From: Streptomyces griseorubiginosus | GTDB lineage: Bacteria > Actinomycetota > Actinomycetes > Streptomycetales > Streptomycetaceae | Assembly (NCBI RefSeq): GCF_017614965.1 | Contig: NZ_WVUG01000058.1 | Location: 1 to 36,335, forward strand | DNA: 36,335 bases | Direction of reading: 5' to 3' | Part shown: in pieces, positions 8,094 through 15,343 of the stretch | Position numbering within the stretch: position 1 is the stretch's first letter | Layout of the letters: each line of letters opens with the position of its first letter | Notes under the pieces: generated by a model | Database searches by the model: none | What the model was told of the DNA's origin: nothing | What the model saw: only the letters and a program-made list of their open reading frames with translations | Position numbers and translations under genes: made by a program

Positions 8094-8957
8094 CTAACGG
8101 GTGCGGTGGGCCGCCCAGTCCAGGATCCGTACGGCCGCTCCGGCGGCCTCCAGTCCCCGGCAGCGGGCGTGGTGACGGCGTTCGATGCCGTCGAGGTCGA
8201 GGTGGCCGCCGAACGCCGGGTGGGCGGCGAGCCGGCGTGCGTAGGCCCACAGGGTGGGATGGTCGGCGATGCGCTGGACGGCGGCGGCGTCCAGGTGGTT
8301 GCGGTGCACGGTGTCCAGCTGGACCAGCGCGGCCCACAACTCGACGTCGGCCGCGGTGACTTCGTCACGGATCAGGAACGTGCGGCCGGTGAGCCAGCGG
8401 TCGAGGGCGCCCAGGGTGTCGAGCAGGGTGGTCAGTGCCGTGTCACACACCACCGCGTCCTCGCCGGCCGACCCGGCCCGCTGCGCCGCCTCCTCGATCC
8501 CCTCCCGGCACATCCGCTCCACGGCCTCGATCTCCGACTCCGCGCCGCACGGGTGGAGGGAGGTGCCGCCGGTGGAGAAACGGCGGGCGAGGTCGCGCAT
8601 GATGTCCGGCGTGTGGGTGCTGACGATCCGTCCGGACCAGTCGTCGCTGAGCACCGGTCCGACGGCCGGTCCGCGGTAGCGGTGGGCGCTGGCCTCGTAC
8701 AGCGGCCGCAGGGCCGAGTGGCCGCCTTCGGGGCAGTCGGGCACGGCGGGCAGGTGGGTCACCGGACAGACGGTGTCCAGGCCGAGCAGGCTGTGGGTGA
8801 CGGCGATGCGCAGGCCGTCGGGACAGGCGGTCGACAGATGGAGGCGGTAGCGGCCCGGAACGGCGTAGTGGCCGCTGCGCGCGTCCCGGCCGATGCGGCC
8901 CCGGAAGGCGGGCGCGGGTCGGTCGGTGGCGTGGGCGGCGAGCGGTGCGATGGTCAT
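8094..8957 (-). CDS. glutathionyl-hydroquinone reductase-like (Xi-class GST) protein
   Basis: This 287-residue protein aligns by eye with Xi-class GST / ECM4-YqjG proteins. The thioredoxin-like domain has RYRLHLSTACPDGLR (37-51), where family members have a CPWA catalytic motif, so C45 is kept but Trp is replaced by Asp. It is followed by YRGPAVGPVLSDDWSGRIVS, matching the usual tyrosine-glycine-arginine / VPVLWD strand in degenerate form. A helical GST-C domain spans about 145-270 (FLIRDEVTAADVELWAALVQ). Xi-class enzymes reduce glutathionyl-quinones; actinomycetes use mycothiol, so the thiol partner is uncertain. Start ATG 8957 has GGGGAG upstream. The upstream leader peptide ties it to sulfur control. 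Confidence 0.72.
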   Translation of the reverse strand: MTIAPLAAHATDRPAPAFRGRIGRDARSGHYAVPGRYRLHLSTACPDGLRIAVTHSLLGLDTVCPVTHLPAVPDCPEGGHSALRPLYEASAHRYRGPAVGPVLSDDWSGRIVSTHTPDIMRDLARRFSTGGTSLHPCGAESEIEAVERMCREGIEEAAQRAGSAGEDAVVCDTALTTLLDTLGALDRWLTGRTFLIRDEVTAADVELWAALVQLDTVHRNHLDAAAVQRIADHPTLWAYARRLAAHPAFGGHLDLDGIERRHHARCRGLEAAGAAVRILDWAAHRTR

Positions 8958-9064
8958 GACTCTCCCCGGGAGCGGGCGCGGACGTACGCGCGGCGGAAGC
9001 GACGTCGGGCGGGAATGGGGCGGCGGTCCTGGGAGCAGGGCTCACCCGTGCGCGCCGGACGGGG

Positions 9065-9079
9065 CGCCCCCAGGGGGCG
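9065..9079. other. perfect GC palindrome after leader peptide
   Basis: CGCCCCC-A-GGGGGCG is a perfect 7-bp inverted repeat with a single central base. It lies 25 bases after the leader peptide stop and before the GST-like gene. Its place matches that of the hairpin after the leader at 7738, so it may be part of an attenuation structure. Confidence 0.3.
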
Positions 9080-9103
9080 GTGCCGGCGCGGAAGGGCCGC
9101 GGC

Positions 9104-9214
9104 TCAGCCCTGGGGCCTGATCGCGCTGCAGACTCGCAGCAGATCGATGTGGCGGCGGGAGGTCAGAAGAGGCGAACGGACCACGCGGACGGTGACCGGT
9201 TCAAGGCGCCTCAT
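9104..9214 (-). CDS. sulfur-type regulatory leader peptide (36 aa)
   Basis: An ORF of 36 codons runs from ATG 9214, with GGTAGGG upstream, to TGA at 9104. Residues 19-31 read SRRHIDLLRVCSA, the clearest match in the window to the RHIDLxRVxSA signature of actinobacterial sulfur leader peptides. Unusually, the cysteine sits at position 29, and the usual final Cys position is Arg (AIRPQG end). It precedes the GST-like gene by 146 bases. Cysteine-dependent attenuation is likely by analogy with known uORFs. Confidence 0.78.
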   Translation of the reverse strand: MRRLEPVTVRVVRSPLLTSRRHIDLLRVCSAIRPQG

Positions 9215-9248
9215 GTTTCCCTACCTATTCACTAGGATTCCCTCAGTG

Positions 9249-9277
9249 AGTGTCGATCCGACCGCGAACCACGTCAA
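9249..9277 (-). promoter_or_regulatory. possible promoter of leader peptide and GST-like gene
   Basis: The minus strand has TTGACG (9277-9272) and, 17 bases on, GACACT (9254-9249), a poor -10. Further down, CCTA-GTGAA-TAGG (about 9225-9238) is a small inverted repeat just before the leader start that could bind a regulator. Both are weak calls. Confidence 0.3.
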
Positions 9278-9279
9278 GA

Positions 9280-9305
9280 GGGGCGTCCCGCATGGCGGAC
9301 GCCCC
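9280..9305 (-). terminator. terminator of the amyloid-motif operon
   Basis: GGGGCGTCC and GGACGCCCC form a perfect 9-bp stem with an 8-base loop, 20 bases after the stop codon at 9326. There is no clear U-tract, as is common in Streptomyces. Confidence 0.6.
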
Positions 9306-9325
9306 GGTGGACTTTCCCGGTGAGG

Positions 9326-9985
9326 TCAGCGGAGATGAGCGGTGTCGACGGTCGTGTACTCGCTTCCGACGGCGGTGACCAGGATGTAGCCGGGGTTGCC
9401 GTTGCGGTCGACGTAGCACGTGAGGTAGTGGACCGCGGTCACCGTCTGGCGCACGGGATTCTCCGCCACCGCCTTGCGGCAGTCCGCCGCGGTGGGAAGC
9501 TTGTCGGAGTTCCAGGAGGCCAGCTTGCCGTTGCTCGCGGCCAGGAAGCCGCCCGAGACGTAGATGGCGTCGGTGCTCGTGCCCGCCGGGACCGGCGGGG
9601 TGTGGCTGAAGTCGTAGCCGGTCGGCGTGCCCCCGGGGTCCATCATGCGGAACCCGCGGACCAGCGCTGTCGAGACGGAGGGCTGCGGGCTGGACAGCGC
9701 GGCCGTGGTCGCGAGACCGCCGCCCCCGACGAGCGTCACCGCCGCCACGCCGGCGATCACGGGGTGTGCGGAGGCCATGCCGAGCAGCGGGCCGATGACG
9801 GGGACCGAGAACTTCAGATGGGTGTTCTTCTGCGTGACCGTGGAGTGGTCGCCCGCGGTCACGGTCGCCGTGGGCGCGTAGTCCCGTGAGCGGCGGCGCG
9901 TGGCCCGCTGCGGGGGCAGGTAGGTGTTGTGCTGGACGTTGCCGTCGCCGGCCTGGGCGCCGTTGGTCCGGCTGTTCCTCATCAT
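9326..9985 (-). CDS. one-pass membrane protein with N-terminal RHIM/BASS3-like amyloid motif
   Basis: This is a 219-residue protein of unrecognised family. Near its N-terminus is AQAGDGNVQHNTY (10-22), which matches the C-terminal motif of the neighbouring protein (VQVGDGNTQHNTF). A weaker copy may lie at VTAGDHSTVTQKNTH (42-56). A basic stretch RRRSR (30-34) precedes one hydrophobic helix at about 75-97, so the motif should be cytoplasmic. Residues 98-219 would be outside; they hold two cysteines (ADCRKAV and LTCYVDR) that could form a disulfide. This layout suggests a receptor that passes a signal to the neighbour by amyloid-type templating (inference). It starts at ATG 9985, 39 bases after the upstream stop. 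Confidence 0.7.
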   Translation of the reverse strand: MMRNSRTNGAQAGDGNVQHNTYLPPQRATRRRSRDYAPTATVTAGDHSTVTQKNTHLKFSVPVIGPLLGMASAHPVIAGVAAVTLVGGGGLATTAALSSPQPSVSTALVRGFRMMDPGGTPTGYDFSHTPPVPAGTSTDAIYVSGGFLAASNGKLASWNSDKLPTAADCRKAVAENPVRQTVTAVHYLTCYVDRNGNPGYILVTAVGSEYTTVDTAHLR

Positions 9986-10024
9986 GGCGGTGCTTTCTGC
10001 GGCCCGTGGGTGTCGGTCGGGCGC

Positions 10025-10399
10025 CTAACCGAACGTGTTGTGCTGGGTGTTGCCGTCGCCGACCTGCACGCCCCGGGCCTCCCGCAGATCGACCCGGTAC
10101 GTCCCGCGCGGGCCCGCGTCCGGGGCGGTCAGGGCCAGCAGCCGGCGGGCGTGCTCCACGACTTCGGCGTCCACGGCACCGGCCAGGACGAGATCGTGGG
10201 CGAGCCCTTCGGCCGATCCGCCCGGCCGGCGCTCCAGCAGCTCGATGCGTTCCAGGGCCCCGGGCCTGGCCGCGAGCCGCCGTACGAGCGCCTGCTTCAG
10301 GGCGGCGTAGCACTCGGTCACCGCCGACGAGGCGGCGCCGCTCAGACCGGCCCCCACCCCCGCGGCCAGCGCCTGCGCCACCAGTGTCCCCGGGTCCAT
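10025..10399 (-). CDS. small helical (Bell-like) protein with C-terminal RHIM/BASS3-like amyloid motif
   Basis: This 124-residue protein starts at ATG 10399 with GGGGAGG 7 bases upstream. Residues 1-90 are predicted helical, with a Gly/Ala-rich amphipathic first helix (LVAQALAAGVGAGLSGAASS) and an Ala/Leu-rich bundle. This resembles the bacterial Bell domains proposed as analogues of fungal HeLo/HELL and animal MLKL membrane-toxic bundles. After a linker, the protein ends in VQVGDGNTQHNTF (111-123), which fits the RHIM core [VI]-Q-[VI]-G-x-x-N and resembles the bacterial amyloid signalling motif BASS3. An effector triggered by the neighbouring membrane protein is plausible. The Bell assignment is from pattern, not search. 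Confidence 0.68.
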   Translation of the reverse strand: MDPGTLVAQALAAGVGAGLSGAASSAVTECYAALKQALVRRLAARPGALERIELLERRPGGSAEGLAHDLVLAGAVDAEVVEHARRLLALTAPDAGPRGTYRVDLREARGVQVGDGNTQHNTFG

Positions 10400-10447
10400 C
10401 CACCCACCTCCCCTGCGGCTTCCTCGACACCGCACGGTGACGATCAC

Positions 10448-10753
10448 CGGCGCGACGACACGAGGAAGCTATCGGCGGGTCGGCCGGCTCCTCGGGGCTT
10501 GAGCGGAGTCGACGCATATCGCACGACCGGCGGCGGGACGCCGCCGTTGTTCGGCCGTTTCCTGCCCGGCGATGCCCGTTCGGCACCGGAGGGACCGTCG
10601 TCGCTCCCCAACACGGCGGCCGGCCCGCGGAGTTCACGAGCCGGCCGTCAGCCACGAGCCGGACGCGGACCGGCGGCCGTGAGCGCGGGAGCCTGCGGAC
10701 GTTGTCACCCACACCGTTGGACCGGGCGAGCCGGGGTGCTGCCGGGGCCGGGC
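10448..10753. other. intergenic region upstream of the amyloid-motif operon
   Basis: Between the ABC exporter stop and the Bell-like gene there is no convincing ORF. It holds the hairpin at 10528-10546 and must hold the operon promoter, but I found no clear -10/-35 pair. The stretch around 10501-10525 (GCATATCGC) is the least GC-rich part. Confidence 0.4.
10528..10546. terminator. hairpin, possible terminator
   Basis: CGGCGGCG and CGCCGCCG form a perfect 8-bp stem around GGA. It lies about 210 bases past the ABC exporter stop and 130 bases before the Bell-like start, so it could insulate the two units. There is no strong U-tract. Confidence 0.35.
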
Positions 10754-12571
10754 TCAGTGCAGGTCCGCGCCCGCCGGGCTGTCGTCCGTCAGGAAGCCGC
10801 CGGACTGGTGCTGCCAGAGCTTGGCATAGGCGCCGGCGGAGGCGAGGAGTTCCTGGTGGGTGCCCTGTTCGACGATCCGGCCGCGGTCGAGGACGACGAG
10901 CCGGTCCATGCCGGCGACCGTGCTCAGCCGGTGCGCGACCACCAGCGCGGTCCGCCCCTCCATCAGCCGCCACAGGGCTTCCTGGACGAGGATCTCGCTC
11001 TCGGAGTCCAGCGCGCTGGTCGCCTCGTCGAGCAGCAGGATCGGGGCGTCCCGCAGGATCGCCCGGGCCAGCGCGACGCGTTGGCGCTGGCCGCCGGAGA
11101 GCTTGACGCCCCGCTCGCCGACCATGGTGTCGAAGCCGTCCGGCAACGCGTCGGCGAACTCCGTGACGTGCGCCGCCCGGGCCGCGCGGCGGATCTCGGC
11201 GTCGGTGGCGTCCGGCCGGGCGAAGGCGATGTTCTCCCGCAGCGTGCGGTGGAACATCGCCGGGTCCTGCGGCACGTACGCGATCAGGCCGCGCAGGTCC
11301 GCCTGCCGCATCCGGCTGATGTCCTGGCCGCCGATCAGGATGCGGCCCGCGTCGATGTCCATCATCCGCAGCAGCAGCCGGGTCAGCGTCGTCTTGCCCC
11401 CGCCGGAGCGGCCGACCAGTCCGATCCTCGTGCCGCTGGGCACGGCCAGGTCGAGACCCTGGAAGAGCGGTTCGCCGCCGCCGTGGGTGAAGTCGACGCG
11501 CTCGAAGCGGACGTCGGCCGGTGCCGGCAGCAGCGGCTCGGGGGACGGCGGGTCCAGCACGGTGGGCGGGACCAGCAGCAGCTCGGTGAACTGCGCGGCC
11601 TCCGTCATCGAGCTCTCCAGCCGGCGGTAGATCTGGTTGAAGTCGAACATGATCTTCGTGGCGTTGGTGTAGTAGGTGAAGGCGACCACGACCGCCTCCA
11701 CGCCGTGTCCGCCCCCTCCTAGCGCGACCGCGAGCAACAGGCCCAGCACATTGGTGAGGACGGACATCGGTGCGACCAGGGTGTCGATGCGCAGATTGCC
11801 GTAGTCCCACGACCGGAGCATGAGCCGGCGCGAGTCGGCGACCCGCCTGCGGTGCTCGGCGGCCTCGCGCCGCTCGGCGGCGAAGGCGCGGACCGTCTCC
11901 ATGTTCATCAGACTGTCGGCGACATGGCCCGACACCCGGGCGATCGCCTCCTCGCGCTGGTCGACGATGGCCTGACGGCGCCGGATGAGCGGCGCGACGC
12001 ACACCGCGGTGACCGCGATCATCGCCAACAGCCCGACGACGAGCCAGGGTTGGTAGCGCCACAGCACCACCGAGCCGAACAGCAGCGGTACGAGGCTGCC
12101 CACGATGTTGAAGGTGAGGGTGTCGGCGAACTCCTCGAAGCGGGAGGCGAAGCTGAGCACCCTCTTGGTCAGCGCGCCGGCGAAGTTGTCGTGGAAGAAC
12201 GCGGCGTCCTTGGCGAACAGTTCGTCCAGGCCGAGGACGTAGAGGTGCTCGATGCCGAGCGCGTCCAGACGGTTGAGGCAGTGCAGCCCGACGCGCCACA
12301 CTCCCTCCGCGAGCAGCATCACTCCGGCGAAGACGAGGACGTACGGCAGTGTCGCGGCGAGCCTGATGCCGTGGTCGTCGGAGATGCGGGCGACGAGCTT
12401 GGCGACGACCAGCGGCGCGAGGTAGTTGAGGCCGATGTTTCCGAGGGCGGGCAGCAGCAGCGCGGGCACCGTCATCCGGCGCAGCCGGGCCAGCTCCCGT
12501 CCGTAGTAACGAAGTGCGAGAAGCACGGAGCCCCTGCGCGGCGTGGCCGCGCGAGCATCGGGTAATCCCAT
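10754..12571 (-). CDS. ABC-type exporter (fused permease and ATPase half-transporter)
   Basis: This 605-residue half-transporter has a transmembrane domain with helices near 34-56, 73-94, 154-172, 174-194 and 263-286, followed by an ATPase. The motifs are Walker A GRSGGGKTT (387-395), Q-loop YVPQDPAMF (432-440), signature LSGGQRQR (491-498), Walker B ILLLDEATSALD (511-522) and the H-loop in VVAHRLS. It would work as a homodimer, or as a heterodimer with a partner elsewhere, to export lipids, peptides or drugs; no partner gene is adjacent. The start ATG 12571 has AGGA 5 bases upstream. It has no visible functional link to its neighbours. Confidence 0.9.
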   Translation of the reverse strand: MGLPDARAATPRRGSVLLALRYYGRELARLRRMTVPALLLPALGNIGLNYLAPLVVAKLVARISDDHGIRLAATLPYVLVFAGVMLLAEGVWRVGLHCLNRLDALGIEHLYVLGLDELFAKDAAFFHDNFAGALTKRVLSFASRFEEFADTLTFNIVGSLVPLLFGSVVLWRYQPWLVVGLLAMIAVTAVCVAPLIRRRQAIVDQREEAIARVSGHVADSLMNMETVRAFAAERREAAEHRRRVADSRRLMLRSWDYGNLRIDTLVAPMSVLTNVLGLLLAVALGGGGHGVEAVVVAFTYYTNATKIMFDFNQIYRRLESSMTEAAQFTELLLVPPTVLDPPSPEPLLPAPADVRFERVDFTHGGGEPLFQGLDLAVPSGTRIGLVGRSGGGKTTLTRLLLRMMDIDAGRILIGGQDISRMRQADLRGLIAYVPQDPAMFHRTLRENIAFARPDATDAEIRRAARAAHVTEFADALPDGFDTMVGERGVKLSGGQRQRVALARAILRDAPILLLDEATSALDSESEILVQEALWRLMEGRTALVVAHRLSTVAGMDRLVVLDRGRIVEQGTHQELLASAGAYAKLWQHQSGGFLTDDSPAGADLH

Positions 12572-12674
12572 TCCGATCCTGAGGTCGCGAGTGCGGGCGG
12601 GTCAGGGATGGGAGTGTCCCAGGAACAAACCCGCCTGGTCCAAGCGTTTTCCGGGCAGACCGGCGCAGGCATCG

Positions 12675-12711
12675 AAAAAACAGCGGGCCTGCCGTCATCG
12701 GCAGACCCGCT
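12675..12711 (-). terminator. intrinsic terminator of tRNA-Pro
   Basis: On the minus strand AGCGGGTCTGCCG pairs with CGGCAGGCCCGCT around a 4-base loop, with one non-Watson-Crick pair, and is followed by six Ts. This is a textbook Rho-independent terminator, 10 bases after the tRNA. Confidence 0.9.
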
Positions 12712-12720
12712 GCGAAACCG

Positions 12721-12794
<74 letters not shown>

Positions 12795-12846
12795 GTGCCT
12801 CTTCGCGGGGTGACCCGTGCGATCAGGCAGGTCAACTTTACCGTAC

Positions 12847-12864
12847 GCGGGACGGTGTTCCCGC
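12847..12864 (-). terminator. hairpin after the efflux pump gene
   Basis: GCGGGA and TCCCGC form a perfect 6-bp stem with a 6-base loop, 26 bases after the MFS stop at 12891. It lies between the pump gene and tRNA-Pro. There is no U-tract. Confidence 0.4.
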
Positions 12865-12890
12865 CGGGCCGGGGGGCGTGGCTTGGGGCG

Positions 12891-14342
12891 TCAGCTCGCG
12901 GTGCCGGACGTGACCGTCCGCGGCTCGGCCTCGGCCGGGACGGAGGCCGCCCGTGCCGTGGGGCCGGGGCGCCCCGCGCGTGCCGTCGGCACCAGCAGGG
13001 CGGCCAGGGCCGCCGCCAGGCACAGCACCGCCAGCAGGGCGAAGCCGTGGGTGTAGCCGGAGGCGTACGGCAGGCCCGAGGGCTGGAGGTGCCCGGTGAC
13101 CAGGACGCTGGTCACGGCCGCGCCGATGGAGCCGCCGATGGTGCGGATGTTGGCGTTCATGCCGGTCGCCGCGCCGGTCTGGGAGGCCGGGACGCTGCCG
13201 ACGATCAGGTTGGCCATGGAGGCGAAGGCGAGACCGATGCCGAGGCCGAACACGCCCGAGACCAGGGCGACCTGCCACTGCTCGTCATGCCAGGCGGCGA
13301 GCAGTCCGAGGGCGACGGCGCCGAGCGTGGCACCGGCCGTCAGGAGGGACTTGGCGCCGACGACGGGCTCCAGCCGGCCGCTGAGGATGCCGGAGAGGAA
13401 CATGGCCACCAGCATCGGCAGCATCAGCAGTCCGGACGTCGTGACGCTGGCGCCGAAGCCGTATCCCGCGGAGCTCGGCGTCTGCACGAAGCCGGGCAGG
13501 AAGGACCACAGCGCGTACATGCCGGCGCCGAACAGCAGGGCCGCGGCGTTGGTGGTCCACACGGCGGGCAGCCGCATCACGCGCAGGTCGATCAGCGGGG
13601 TGCGGGAGCGGGCCTCGGACAGCAGCCAGGCGGTGAACAGCACGACCGCCGCGGCGAACAGGCCGACGACCCTGATCGAGCCCCAGCCCCAGACGCTCGC
13701 CTGGCTCAGCGGCAGCAGCAGCGCCACGAGCCAGGCCGACAGCAGTCCGGCGCCCAGCCAACTGACGTTGCCCTGAGCCCGGTTGGGGGACTCGGGGACA
13801 TAGCGCAGGGCGATCAGCGCGGTGATCGCGACGACGCCGACGGGGATCCAGAACAGCCAGCGGTAGTCGAGGGCGGACACGATCGGACCGGCCGCGACGA
13901 TGCCGACGCCGCCGCCCGCGGCGATGACGGCGGACAGGTTGCTGATGCTGCCGCTGACCCGGGAGGTCTCGAACTCGTCGCGGATGATGCCGAAGGACAG
14001 CGGGAAGAGGGCGCCGCCGACGCCCTGCACGACCCGGGCGACGATCAGCACGCCGATGGTCGGGGCGAGCGCGGCGAGCAGACAGCCGGCCAGGACGACG
14101 AACAGCACGGCGACGAGGGTGCGCTTCTTGCCGATCAGGTCGCCGACGCGGCCGAGGATCGGGGTGAAGACGGAGGCGGACAGCAGGTAGGCCGTCATCA
14201 CCCAGGTCGCGGTGGACTGCGAGGTGTGCAGCGCGTGCTGGACGGTCGGCAGGGCCGGCGCGATCAGCGACTGCAGCATGGCGAACACACCGGCGCCGGT
14301 CGCGAGGACCGCGAAGGTGAGACGGGTGGACTTGCGGGGCAT
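12891..14342 (-). CDS. DHA2-type MFS drug efflux transporter
   Basis: This 483-residue membrane protein has about 14 hydrophobic helices, the count of the DHA2 (14-TM) drug:H+ antiporters. It shows the loop 2-3 motif GRVGDLIGKKRT near residue 70 and the motif C-like GPIVSALDYRWLFWIPVG. It would pump hydrophobic toxic compounds out using the proton gradient. ATG 14342 is preferred over an in-frame ATG at 14432 because GGAGAGG precedes it and the first helix follows directly. The gene is divergent from a tetR gene, and three tandem palindromes in the shared region suggest repression by that TetR. Confidence 0.9.
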   Translation of the reverse strand: MPRKSTRLTFAVLATGAGVFAMLQSLIAPALPTVQHALHTSQSTATWVMTAYLLSASVFTPILGRVGDLIGKKRTLVAVLFVVLAGCLLAALAPTIGVLIVARVVQGVGGALFPLSFGIIRDEFETSRVSGSISNLSAVIAAGGGVGIVAAGPIVSALDYRWLFWIPVGVVAITALIALRYVPESPNRAQGNVSWLGAGLLSAWLVALLLPLSQASVWGWGSIRVVGLFAAAVVLFTAWLLSEARSRTPLIDLRVMRLPAVWTTNAAALLFGAGMYALWSFLPGFVQTPSSAGYGFGASVTTSGLLMLPMLVAMFLSGILSGRLEPVVGAKSLLTAGATLGAVALGLLAAWHDEQWQVALVSGVFGLGIGLAFASMANLIVGSVPASQTGAATGMNANIRTIGGSIGAAVTSVLVTGHLQPSGLPYASGYTHGFALLAVLCLAAALAALLVPTARAGRPGPTARAASVPAEAEPRTVTSGTAS

Positions 14343-14520
14343 GGACGAGCCTCTCCGAACGAACGGGTGCGGCCGGAGTTCTCTGGCCACGGTCGTACGG
14401 GCCCGGGGCGCCGACGGGGCGGCTACGGGCACGCCGACGGCCGCGGTGAGCGGTCGCGGAAAGGTGGTGGGCGGATGCGCGGGCCGCGCGGATCCACGGC
14501 GGGCGCACCCGCACTGCTAA

Positions 14521-14588
14521 AGTGGAGGTACGCCTCCACTCTAGCGGAGGCACACCTCCGCTTCAAGTAGCGGAGGCGACCCTCCGTA
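14521..14588. promoter_or_regulatory. triple TetR operator
   Basis: Three tandem inverted repeats of the form AGYGGAGG-N4-CCTCCRCT lie just before the tetR start. They are 14521-14540 (perfect 8-bp arms), 14543-14562 (perfect) and 14569-14588 (last two bases of the right arm differ). Centres are 22 and 26 bp apart. The position between the divergent pump and tetR genes makes them the likely TetR binding sites. Confidence 0.75.
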
Positions 14589-14611
14589 TCAGTCACGTTC
14601 AGGAGGCATCC

Positions 14612-15184
14612 GTGACGTTCCCCGTCGGCGAGATCGTGGCGTCGCGGCGGCCGCACCGGAAGGACGCCGCACGCAACTACGACGCCCTGCTGGACGCGGC
14701 CCGCGAGGCGTTCGCGGCCCATGGGGCGGACGCGTCCCTGGAGGACATCGCCCGCCGCGCGGGCGTCGGCATCGGCACGCTGTACCGCAACTTCCCCACC
14801 CGCCGGGACCTCTTCGAGAGCGTGTACGCGGACGAGGTCAACGAGCTGTGCCGGGTCGCCGGTGAGGTCGCCGGCCTCGAGCCCTGGGAGGCACTGACGA
14901 CGTGGCTGCGGCGGTTCACCGACTACATGGTGACCAAGCGGGCGGTGCGTGAGGCGCTCAACGACGAGTCGGAGATCTTCCAGGCCTGCCGGGAGTCGAT
15001 GTACGCGGCCGGCGGACCGCTGTTCGAACGGGCCCAGGAGGCGGGTGAGGCCCGCAGGGACATGGACTTCATCGACCTGCTGCGGATGGTCGCCGGCATC
15101 ACGGCGACGGCCTTCGACGACGACGCCCAGCGCGACCGTGTGCTCGCCATCGCCCTGGACGGGGTCCGCGCCACCGCCCGCTGA
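14612..15184 (+). CDS. TetR/AcrR-family transcriptional regulator
   Basis: This 190-residue regulator has the N-terminal TetR helix-turn-helix at about 42-62 (SLEDIARRAGVGIGTLYRNFP) and a helical ligand-binding domain after it. The start GTG 14612 is chosen because AGGAGG lies 5 bases upstream; a longer frame from 14522 would begin inside the operator array. It most likely represses the divergent efflux pump and itself through the three palindromes, with a pump substrate as inducer. A terminator-like hairpin follows. Confidence 0.9.
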   Translation: MTFPVGEIVASRRPHRKDAARNYDALLDAAREAFAAHGADASLEDIARRAGVGIGTLYRNFPTRRDLFESVYADEVNELCRVAGEVAGLEPWEALTTWLRRFTDYMVTKRAVREALNDESEIFQACRESMYAAGGPLFERAQEAGEARRDMDFIDLLRMVAGITATAFDDDAQRDRVLAIALDGVRATAR

Positions 15185-15199
15185 TCAGACCCCGTGCGG

Positions 15200-15229
15200 C
15201 CGGTGCTCGCGCGACGGGCCGAGCGCCGG
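15200..15229 (+). terminator. hairpin terminator of tetR
   Basis: CCGGTGCTCG pairs with CGAGCGCCGG (one G-U pair) across a 10-base loop, starting 15 bases after the tetR stop. No U-tract follows. Confidence 0.5.
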
Positions 15230-15279
15230 ACGCGGGTGAGGCTGTCGGCGGGGACGGCCGTGGAAGGTCCCGTCACGTC

Positions 15280-15292
15280 CTACAGGACGTAG
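15280..15292. promoter_or_regulatory. possible BlaI-type operator
   Basis: CTAC-AGGAC-GTAG is an inverted repeat with the TAC/GTA core typical of BlaI/MecI operators, and a further GTAGT follows. It lies 52 bases before the blaI-like start, which would fit autorepression. Confidence 0.45.
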
Positions 15293-15343
15293 TAGTCCAG
15301 CGAGTAGGCTGAGGCGCCGGGCGACCAAGGACGGTGAGGTGCG

